Shown in pieces: positions 57,720 through 64,000 of a stretch of DNA of 64,000 nucleotides. Both the position numbers and the translations under genes were made by a program. How positions within the stretch are numbered: position 1 is the first letter of the stretch; each line of letters begins with the position of its first letter. Below the pieces are notes generated by a model, which did not search any database, was not told the DNA's origin, and was given only the letters and a program-made list of their open reading frames with translations. This DNA is from Gammaproteobacteria bacterium (GTDB taxonomy: Bacteria; Pseudomonadota; Gammaproteobacteria; Eutrophobiales; Eutrophobiaceae): contig JANQNX010000010.1 of the NCBI GenBank assembly GCA_028279365.1, forward strand, positions 270,206 to 334,205. The letters are read 5' to 3'.

Positions 57720-59720
57720 TTAAGAATGATTTAATTCACCGGTTTCTATCCATCGCTGTCGCTCCGCTTCAAAAGCTTGTTGCTGCTGAAACTTGAAACG
57801 TTCAATATCTTTCTTATTGTCATTTAAAAACATTTGATATTGATCAAAATCAAATTCGATCTGTTCTATCTTTAAATGGTAATCGCCATTTGGAAAGTCA
57901 TGTCTTATTTCCGCCAGTTCTTCCTCGCTGACCGGGAAGAAACGAATTTGATCAAAGAAACGAAGCAACCAGGGTTTATCTTCTTCAAAATCAGTGTTGT
58001 TTTCTCCCCTATTCCACATCTGTAAGGTGCGTCCGACAAACTGATAACCGCCCGGGCCTTCCATGCCATAGACACAGAGATAGGCTCCACCAATACCTAC
58101 CGCATTTTCAGGCGTCCAAGTTCGTGCCGGATTGTACTTGGTTGTCACCAATCGGTGTCTTGGATCAAGCGGCGTCGCTACTGGCGCGCCAAGATACACA
58201 TCACCCAGTCCCATGACTAAATAATCTGCATCAAACACTATCTGCTTGACCTGATTGATACTACCAAGTCCATTAACGCGTTGGATAAAATCGATATTGC
58301 TCGGACACCAGGGCGCGTCATCTCTCACAGATTGCATGTAGATATCGATCGCTTTTTGAGTAGACGGATCGTTCCAGCTTAGTGGTAAAAAAATGCGACG
58401 CGCCGGTATTTTTATTTGTGATGTGTTTTCTAATTCCTTTTCAGCTGCCTCAAGCACATCGATTAATTCATAGACATTCAACTTTTTATTATCAAAATGA
58501 ATCTGTAAGGATCGAATGCCGGGGGTCAGATCAATAATCCCTTCAGCAATATTTTTACTGATCCATTCCATTAACAAATGTGCCTTGAGCCTAAGCGAGA
58601 TATCCAGCTTCATCTCACCGTACTCAACCAGAATATTGTCTTCACCTGATAAACGATAGACGACATCAGGCCGCTCATCGCTATAACGTATTTCTCGATG
58701 AATTGCCTTTTCCGGTTTAACCGGAAAAATCTCTAGCGGTGTATCAGAGCTTAATGATGCAATCTCTTGTAATTGCTTTTCTTCTAACAACTCAGCCTGC
58801 TCAACACTGATTGGGATAAAACGCACGGTATCATCCGTTTTTAATTGGCCCATTTTCCAGAGATCGGCTTTGATGATAGTTGCAGGACAAACAAAGCCAC
58901 CCAGACTCGGACCATCCGGACCGAGAATCACAGGCATATCTCCAGTGAAATCTACGGTACCAATCGCATAGGGGTTATCATGGAGGTTAGAAGGGTGTAA
59001 TCCGGCCTCACCACCATCCTGCCTGGCCCATTTAGGCTTGGGTCCAATTAAACGAACACCGGTGCGGTTTGAGTTGTAATGAATTTTCCAATCAGTAGAA
59101 AAAAACATCTCGATATCAGACTCGGTAAAAAAATCCGGTGCGCCTTGTGGACCATACAAAACATGAATCGACCAATCATTCTTATACAAGGGCACTAATA
59201 AAGGATCGATGAATTGACACAGCGTCTTATCATGTTGCTCATTGAGAAATAACTGATCATTCTTTTGTAAGGCCCTGCCTTGGTGTCCACCAAACTGCCC
59301 TAGCGTAAACGTCGACTGACTGGATAAATAAGGTTCAACCTGCAAACCATTTCTAAAACAAAGATAAGCACGCATGCCAACAACAACAGACTCAATTTTC
59401 AGGACGGTGCCTGCTTTAACACGAATGGCTGACCACTGCGGCATTGACGCCCCATTCAAAAACATCCTGACCGGGGCACCGGTTAAACAGATGATGGTTT
59501 CAACATTAAACTTTAGCTCTGGACCTATCAGTGTGATCTCAAGCCCCGCAGCCGATTCATCATTGCCGAGGATCTGGTTACCCAAACGAAAGGCAAAATT
59601 ATCCATAGGCCCGGACGGCGGGATACCGACATGCCAATAACCTGTTCGACCAGGATAATCCTGTATCGTTGTTTGTAATCCCGGCGTTAACACCTCAATT
59701 GATGACATTGGCTTACTCAT
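57720..59720 (-). CDS. Carboxyltransferase-only urea/guanidine carboxylase homologue
   Basis: A 666-residue protein that matches only the middle of urea or guanidine carboxylase. Residues 1-310 are the AHS2/KipA-like half ([26 protein letters not shown]); residues 345-600 are the AHS1/KipI-like half ([27 protein letters not shown]). It starts where the biotin carboxylase domain normally ends and stops where the biotin-carrier domain would begin; there is no MKM biotinyl motif. It overlaps UAAP2 by 8 bp. In context it is a carboxyltransferase that needs a separate biotin carboxylase and carrier, or it works without biotin like PxpBC 5-oxoprolinase. Confidence 0.9.
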   Translation of the reverse strand: MSKPMSSIEVLTPGLQTTIQDYPGRTGYWHVGIPPSGPMDNFAFRLGNQILGNDESAAGLEITLIGPELKFNVETIICLTGAPVRMFLNGASMPQWSAIRVKAGTVLKIESVVVGMRAYLCFRNGLQVEPYLSSQSTFTLGQFGGHQGRALQKNDQLFLNEQHDKTLCQFIDPLLVPLYKNDWSIHVLYGPQGAPDFFTESDIEMFFSTDWKIHYNSNRTGVRLIGPKPKWARQDGGEAGLHPSNLHDNPYAIGTVDFTGDMPVILGPDGPSLGGFVCPATIIKADLWKMGQLKTDDTVRFIPISVEQAELLEEKQLQEIASLSSDTPLEIFPVKPEKAIHREIRYSDERPDVVYRLSGEDNILVEYGEMKLDISLRLKAHLLMEWISKNIAEGIIDLTPGIRSLQIHFDNKKLNVYELIDVLEAAEKELENTSQIKIPARRIFLPLSWNDPSTQKAIDIYMQSVRDDAPWCPSNIDFIQRVNGLGSINQVKQIVFDADYLVMGLGDVYLGAPVATPLDPRHRLVTTKYNPARTWTPENAVGIGGAYLCVYGMEGPGGYQFVGRTLQMWNRGENNTDFEEDKPWLLRFFDQIRFFPVSEEELAEIRHDFPNGDYHLKIEQIEFDFDQYQMFLNDNKKDIERFKFQQQQAFEAERQRWIETGELNHS

Positions 59721-60354
59721 CCCAAATCAGCACTTCTATTGGTGTCGGGTTATAGGCATTACAAGGGTTATTTAACTGCGGACAATTTGAGATTAAGGCA
59801 ATTACATCAACACGGGCAGTTAGCTCGACATACTTACCCGCATCAGAGATGCCATCAGCAAACGTTAGTCCCCCTTCGGCAGTTACCGGTACGTTCATAA
59901 AGAAATTAATGTTATGTGTAATATCGCGTTTACTCATATTAAATTCGGGATGTTCGGCAATCGCCAACATCCAACTATCACGACAAGCATGCATACATTT
60001 TTTTTCCAATGCATAACGTACCGTATTCGACTCGGTAGCGCAGGCGCCGCCCAGCGTATCGTGACGGCCGCAGGTATCAGCGACTATTTCCAGCAAGGGA
60101 TTCCCAAAATTTGAAAGCAATGTCGTTTTCGCTGTGAGATACACATTACCCTGCTCGCGAATCGTATCGATTGCAGAATAACGCTCTTCCGGATCATCAG
60201 CATGAAAGAATAAAGTATCGGCAGCCTGATTGCCTTCAAGATCAAGGATGCGTAACGTTTGATCGGCCTTGATAACATGCATCCAATAATCGCCGGCATC
60301 AACAACCTGACGATAGCTGGCATCATTCGCCACGCGCGAACTTTCTCTAATCAT
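59713..60354 (-). CDS. Urea amidolyase-associated protein 2 (carboxyguanidine deiminase subunit)
   Basis: A 213-residue member of the UAAP2 group. UAAP1 and UAAP2 together form carboxyguanidine deiminase (CgdAB), which turns carboxyguanidine to allophanate. The sequence shows [12 protein letters not shown] with conserved Cys/His/Asp and [10 protein letters not shown]. The start ATG at 60354 overlaps the UAAP1 stop (ATGA), so a 25-codon upstream extension is rejected. Confidence 0.92.
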   Translation of the reverse strand: MIRESSRVANDASYRQVVDAGDYWMHVIKADQTLRILDLEGNQAADTLFFHADDPEERYSAIDTIREQGNVYLTAKTTLLSNFGNPLLEIVADTCGRHDTLGGACATESNTVRYALEKKCMHACRDSWMLAIAEHPEFNMSKRDITHNINFFMNVPVTAEGGLTFADGISDAGKYVELTARVDVIALISNCPQLNNPCNAYNPTPIEVLIWDE

Positions 60355-61094
60355 GGTCGCGCTCCTGTTAAATGGTACAGCGCGTTGTTTTGAAAACCTC
60401 GCTGGTTCTCCGCGCATGCATTCATGCAAAGATCGTCATCCATCAACGGCGCTGACTTTATAATCTGATACTCCAGCGCTTTCTTTGGATAGGCTTCAGC
60501 ATCACTCATTGGATGCGGACAGGTATGCATGATGACCAGCGTATCCATTTCAAATCGCAGAGCAACACTATCACCCGCCTGACTATTCGAAGCATCAAAA
60601 GACATATTGCCTTCATCATCGGTATGAACCCGGCTAAACCAGTTGACGTTTGCGGCTATATCGCGTCGACCCAAACCATGCTTGGCTAATTCAACCAGAA
60701 ATGCGTGTTCACCACTGATGGTCCAGTCGTTACGTTGTGTTTGATAACTTTTGACACCCCATTTCTTTTCAAGCTGGGCATCAGTCAGCAAACCACCGAC
60801 CGTATCATGCCAGCCAACACTATCATCAGTAATAGAACAAAAGATACGACCCATGTCCGAGTAGAGGCAATGTCCCTTGGTCAGTTTAAATGTATGCTGA
60901 CACTTCAGCGTATCAGGCGCGTTGTAGCGCTCCAATTTATCCAGCGGATTGTAAAACAGCATTCCGACATTGGCTCCGCCTTCCTTATCAATCAATCTTA
61001 GCGTTGTGCCTCTGCGCATTAGTAACGACCAGTGCGCACCACCAGGAATCGTATCTTCATACATGATTTCTTTATCAGGAAATATTTCAGCCAT
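60351..61094 (-). CDS. Urea amidolyase-associated protein 1 (carboxyguanidine deiminase subunit)
   Basis: A 247-residue UAAP1 protein, the partner of UAAP2 in carboxyguanidine deiminase. Motifs are [27 protein letters not shown] and [10 protein letters not shown], parallel to those in UAAP2, which shows common origin. It is the first large gene after the guanidine-I riboswitch. An AGGAG lies 9 nt upstream of its ATG, and a 27-codon ORF overlaps its start. Confidence 0.92.
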   Translation of the reverse strand: MAEIFPDKEIMYEDTIPGGAHWSLLMRRGTTLRLIDKEGGANVGMLFYNPLDKLERYNAPDTLKCQHTFKLTKGHCLYSDMGRIFCSITDDSVGWHDTVGGLLTDAQLEKKWGVKSYQTQRNDWTISGEHAFLVELAKHGLGRRDIAANVNWFSRVHTDDEGNMSFDASNSQAGDSVALRFEMDTLVIMHTCPHPMSDAEAYPKKALEYQIIKSAPLMDDDLCMNACAENQRGFQNNALYHLTGARP

Positions 61095-61170
61095 GATGAA
61101 TCACTCCTGTTCCAATAAATAGCGGAACAAGTAATTTAGCTGGAAAATGTTGCAGGTCTTGTTTTGACAT
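61087..61170 (-). CDS. Possible 27-residue leader/small membrane peptide
   Basis: An ORF too short for routine calling sits between the riboswitch and UAAP1. ATG at 61168-61170 is preceded by a strong GGAGAG 5 nt away. It encodes 27 residues with a hydrophobic core (KLLVPLFIGTGVI) and ends in HHG. Its TGA overlaps the first codons of UAAP1, so the two are coupled. It could be a real small membrane protein or a translated leader. Confidence 0.45.
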   Translation of the reverse strand: MSKQDLQHFPAKLLVPLFIGTGVIHHG

Positions 61171-61225
61171 ATTTTCTCTCCAGTTATCACACGTTAAGTC
61201 TATGCCATGTAAAACATGGCTTTAG

Positions 61226-61316
61226 TTCTCCCGGGCTTTTCTCCCGCCGTGTAACCTTCGAGAAGGCCGATGACTCTCGGACCAGTCGCTTGTGCAAGCC
61301 GGAACCCTAGTCATCC
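61226..61316 (-). ncRNA. Guanidine-I (ykkC class) riboswitch
   Basis: On the reverse strand the conserved blocks appear in order: GACTAGGGTTCCG, ACTGGTCCGAGAG, ACACGGCGGGA and AAAAGCCCGGGAGA. These are the hallmarks of the ykkC RNA. The linked genes (UAAP1, UAAP2, carboxylase, allophanate hydrolase) point to the guanidine-sensing subtype. A 7-bp hairpin (GCCATGT/ACATGGC) follows at about 61204-61220 and may belong to the expression platform. Confidence 0.93.
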
Positions 61317-61325
61317 ATTTATTAG

Positions 61326-61354
61326 ACTATAGCAATAATCAAACACTCTGTTAA
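61326..61354 (-). promoter_or_regulatory. Sigma-70 promoter of the guanidine operon
   Basis: On the reverse strand TTAACA (61349-61354) and TATAGT (61326-61331) are 17 bp apart. Transcription would begin near 61319, exactly at the riboswitch, so this operon starts here. Confidence 0.65.
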
Positions 61355-61374
61355 TGACTTATCATCACTCCGGG

Positions 61375-62211
61375 TTAATTTAATAATTCAAATCGTTGTT
61401 TCATGCTGTCTGCCATCCATTGATTTATCACATCAACATCTACTAACGGTCTGCCATCTACAGGGTCAAAATACTCATATCTGTCAGCACCGAACTCCGG
61501 TGTCAACGTTGTGAATTTTCTCGACTGTTTATGATGTTCATGCCAGATCCATGACCACCATTCAGCGTATTTTTCCTGATCATCTTTAAATAAAGGCGTG
61601 CGCGGATCAGGGATCTGTGGCCCCTGGTCATAGCCTACCCGGCCATGGATATGCCAGGCATTGGGCAATAATGATTTAATGATGTCTTCTTCAGTTTCTT
61701 GCAAACCTTCACAGACAACAGACCAGTGACTGAAGTCACAGGTCAATTTTATAGACGGTATTTTGTTTACTATGCGTTCTGTTATCCAGGGATTAAAAAA
61801 AATCCTGCCTCTGTGCGTTTCAAAACTAATGTCCATATTATTTTTCGCTACGATATCCATTGCCGTTGTTAAGAACGTGATCGAATCTGATTCAGACCAG
61901 GCATCGCAACCGCCAAGGCAGGTAATAAATTCGGGTTGCAGAGTCTTTAAGCGATCAATCCTGTCCTCCAGATAAATGAGGTGATCTTCAACGCTGAGTC
62001 TTCTATCCGGCACATAACTACCGGTCGTCGCGACTTCGGCAATATAGAGTAAACCATATTGTCTGAGTAACTCAGCAAATTGTTCAGTTTCGTGGATAGT
62101 TTCAGGGACAGGTCCTTCGATACCGTCATAGCCTTGTTCTTTTGCCCGCTTTACCGCTTCTGTATGCGAACCGGTAAAACCCCACAATGTTTTAAATAGC
62201 TTAAGCTGCAT
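61375..62211 (-). CDS. Xylose-isomerase-like TIM-barrel protein
   Basis: A 278-residue sugar phosphate isomerase/epimerase-type barrel. The likely metal ligands are Glu in SFETHRGR, Asp/His in CDFSHW, His in AWHIHGRVGY and Glu in TPEFGADR. Substrate unknown. It follows the desaturase gene by 3 bp on the same strand and ends about 20 bp before the guanidine-operon promoter, with no terminator between, so readthrough into the riboswitch is possible. Confidence 0.85.
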   Translation of the reverse strand: MQLKLFKTLWGFTGSHTEAVKRAKEQGYDGIEGPVPETIHETEQFAELLRQYGLLYIAEVATTGSYVPDRRLSVEDHLIYLEDRIDRLKTLQPEFITCLGGCDAWSESDSITFLTTAMDIVAKNNMDISFETHRGRIFFNPWITERIVNKIPSIKLTCDFSHWSVVCEGLQETEEDIIKSLLPNAWHIHGRVGYDQGPQIPDPRTPLFKDDQEKYAEWWSWIWHEHHKQSRKFTTLTPEFGADRYEYFDPVDGRPLVDVDVINQWMADSMKQRFELLN

Positions 62212-62214
62212 AGA

Positions 62215-63189
62215 TTAAACCCCGGCCAGAAATGAAACCCCTGCAGCACCGTAATTAACATCGACAGGATTTTCTCCTGTTTCGTGAACGCGTTTTACCC
62301 GGAATTGATGAAAGTCAGATAACTGTTGCTTTAGCGAGACTTCAGGCGCAGTTTTATCTGCATAATGCTCACGATGTAACTGCGGCAGACGATGCCAGGG
62401 TTCAGCGGGTCGATGATGATGCACATTGTGATAACAAAAGTTTAATACCAGCAAATTTAAGCACGGATATTTTTCAGATAGCAAATTACTCCAGGTGTGT
62501 GCCTCTTCATAATTCCGATCGAATTCTGGAAACACTTTCTCTTCATCCAGGTTCACCCGTACTTCATAGATATGTTGAAATGCATCCATAAAGCCCAGCA
62601 CCCTTATGAAGAGCAAGTAAGCAAGGCTATAGATAATCATTGTTTTCCAACTCCAAAGGGCCAATGCAGAAAAAAACAGAAAACGTAAACCCAGAATAGT
62701 TAGCACCCTATTTCGCTGATGTTTACGCGCAGGCAAAATAAATGGCGCAGCAATGCTTAATATATGCGTTAATATTTCTACTGCCGGAATGTAAAACCAT
62801 TCCAGTATTTCAACCAGGTGGCAAATCATAGGGTGTTTTTCTAAAAAAGCCTGGTGATCAATCGCAAGGGAATCGACCCGGTTCGCATGATGGCGCATAT
62901 GTTTCTTTTTCAAACACTCGTATTCCGAATAACAGGCACCGGTAATCCATGATAATGCGCTGGCCAGCGCTATATTCTTATGATTATCACGTAATAAGGT
63001 TTTATGTATGCATTCATGCAATAAATACGCAGCAATGATCAGGCTATGCGATAGCAATAATAAGGCTAGTAGATTTAATAAAAGATTATCTTGTGCTGCC
63101 CAGTAAAAGGATAAGATGTAACCGGTAAACACATAGACAAACGCACAAAAGTTAGGAATAACACCATCACGATATTTGAATAATTGCAT
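62215..63189 (-). CDS. Membrane fatty-acid desaturase/hydroxylase family protein
   Basis: A 324-residue membrane di-iron enzyme. The three histidine boxes are HECIHK, HMRHH and HNVHHH, spread between about four membrane helices. Such proteins desaturate or hydroxylate lipids, alkanes or other compounds, and a few act on amines, so the substrate is open. It is placed between a glutamine-synthetase-like gene and the TIM-barrel gene, with 3 bp to the latter. No reductase nearby. Confidence 0.88.
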   Translation of the reverse strand: MQLFKYRDGVIPNFCAFVYVFTGYILSFYWAAQDNLLLNLLALLLLSHSLIIAAYLLHECIHKTLLRDNHKNIALASALSWITGACYSEYECLKKKHMRHHANRVDSLAIDHQAFLEKHPMICHLVEILEWFYIPAVEILTHILSIAAPFILPARKHQRNRVLTILGLRFLFFSALALWSWKTMIIYSLAYLLFIRVLGFMDAFQHIYEVRVNLDEEKVFPEFDRNYEEAHTWSNLLSEKYPCLNLLVLNFCYHNVHHHRPAEPWHRLPQLHREHYADKTAPEVSLKQQLSDFHQFRVKRVHETGENPVDVNYGAAGVSFLAGV

Positions 63190-63228
63190 AACATCATCTC
63201 GCTTCCGGGTCGTCCCAATAATAAATAC

Positions 63229-63252
63229 ACGTTAAAGGTCGTCCCTTAACGT
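63229..63252 (-). repeat. Inverted repeat between glnT and the desaturase gene
   Basis: ACGTTAAAGG and CCCTTAACGT form a 10-bp stem with one G-U pair and a 4-nt loop, 7 bp beyond the glnT stop. GGTCGTCCC occurs twice nearby (63208-63216, 63237-63245). No T-run follows on the reverse strand, so it is a stabilising or processing stem at best. Confidence 0.5.
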
Positions 63253-63258
63253 ATTACT

Positions 63259-64000
63259 CTAGAATAAATGACTATACCGCTCTATCTCCCAGGCACTGAC
63301 ACTCTGGTGATACTCTTCCCACTCTTCTGTTTTATAACGAATAAATTCGTCTTTCAATTCTTTACCTAAAGTGGCTTCGATTAAAGGGTCATCAGTAAAG
63401 GCCTGGACTGCCTCAGCCAATGTTTGTGGTAAGAACTCGATACCGCGTTTCGTGCGTTCCTCATCGGTTAATTCATATAAGTTATCTTCCTGTGGACTTC
63501 CCGGATCAATCTTTTCGCGCACGCCTTCCAGACCAGCCGCTAATGCTAATGTCGCGGCCAGATAAGGATTCACTGACCCATCAGCATTACGGGATTCGCA
63601 ACGTCCCCCGCCCATGGGCACACGAACTGAATTGGTTCGATTATTGGAACCATAGGAATTAAATACCGGTGCCCAACTAAAATAACTCATCGCACCTTGC
63701 CTGACCAAACGTTTGTAACTGTTTACCGTGGGTGCAAACGCGGCACATAAGGCGCGGCCATGTTTTAAGATACCTCCAATAAAATAATAGCCGGTTTCGG
63801 TTAGACCTAAACCGCGCGTATCGTCTTTTGGATCACAGGCAAAGACATTATCGCCTGATTCCAGATCGAACAAAGACATATTAAAATGCGCACCATTACC
63901 GGTTTTATCCTTAAACGGTTTTGGCATAAAGGTCGCGATCAAGCCCTCATCTTTGGCGTAACGTTTGGCCAGTTCACGAAAGAAGATAAACCGATCACAC
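63259..64000 (-). CDS. glnT: GlnT-type (type III) glutamine synthetase, C-terminal part (cut by window edge)
   Basis: A ligase that joins glutamate to ammonia or a small amine (some relatives make gamma-glutamylmethylamide). The frame stays open to the edge ([13 protein letters not shown] upstream of [13 protein letters not shown]), so the N-terminal part lies outside. Motifs are [26 protein letters not shown] (ATP/Glu site), [11 protein letters not shown] and [13 protein letters not shown]. The C-terminal [17 protein letters not shown] is the GlnT signature. Part of the nitrogen region at this end. Confidence 0.9.
   Translation of the reverse strand, partial: CDRFIFFRELAKRYAKDEGLIATFMPKPFKDKTGNGAHFNMSLFDLESGDNVFACDPKDDTRGLGLTETGYYFIGGILKHGRALCAAFAPTVNSYKRLVRQGAMSYFSWAPVFNSYGSNNRTNSVRVPMGGGRCESRNADGSVNPYLAATLALAAGLEGVREKIDPGSPQEDNLYELTDEERTKRGIEFLPQTLAEAVQAFTDDPLIEATLGKELKDEFIRYKTEEWEEYHQSVSAWEIERYSHLF

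Noticed and set aside
60355-60429. 25-codon extension of UAAP2
   Set aside because: The ATGA overlap with UAAP1 is the expected coupled start, and the extension runs in an overlapped frame of UAAP1.

Overview
The window looks like chromosomal DNA of a motile, PHA-storing gammaproteobacterium. Three gene orders support this: lptD-surA-pdxA-rsmA, dcd-apbC-metG-rnf, and the fabA-fabB pair. The class III PHA synthase (phaC/phaE) recalls sulfur-oxidising and related gamma lineages, but I cannot name the genus. I saw no rRNA, tRNA, CRISPR array, insertion sequence or prophage.

Layout. 1-2.5 kb: carB (cut by the window edge) and carA, read leftward, with a promoter and a hairpin/U-tract in the leader. 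2.5-7.6 kb: a small Rieske protein, a Ser/Thr kinase with Sel1 repeats, then phaC-phaE and a phasin gene whose promoter carries a palindrome over the start site. 7.7-16.3 kb: ppa, acs, a DUF4197 protein, an OmpA-like lipoprotein, ispG, the fabA-fabB operon and two small exported proteins. 16.3-24 kb: a Na+/H+ antiporter with an RCK domain, a second paralogous kinase, small unknowns, lexA with unusual operator sequences, msrB and cysG. 24-34 kb: a stator operon (motA-motB-PilZ) behind a sigma-28 promoter, dcd, apbC, metG, a reduced rnf cluster (A, B, D, G only) and yhbY. 34-41 kb: an accessory block with a Rieske oxygenase, a TetR regulator, an SDR and an RND efflux pair. 41-50.7 kb: the lptD-surA-pdxA-rsmA operon, TRAP permeases without a binding protein, aroE and a cyclic-nucleotide/rhodanese protein.

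50.9-64 kb is a nitrogen-supply region. It holds a TorF-type porin followed by two glnK-amtB pairs, with sigma-54 promoter candidates and a pair of NtrC-like sites. Next comes an operon behind a guanidine-I (ykkC) riboswitch: UAAP1, UAAP2, a carboxyltransferase-only urea/guanidine carboxylase and allophanate hydrolase. Upstream of that lie a TIM-barrel isomerase, a membrane desaturase/hydroxylase and a GlnT-type glutamine synthetase.

The most unusual items are the guanidine operon whose carboxylase has lost its biotin carboxylase and biotin-carrier domains, the rnf cluster lacking rnfC and rnfE with an RnfA that has lost both cluster-ligand cysteines, and a lexA gene flanked by alphaproteobacterial-type GTTC-N7-GTTC boxes.
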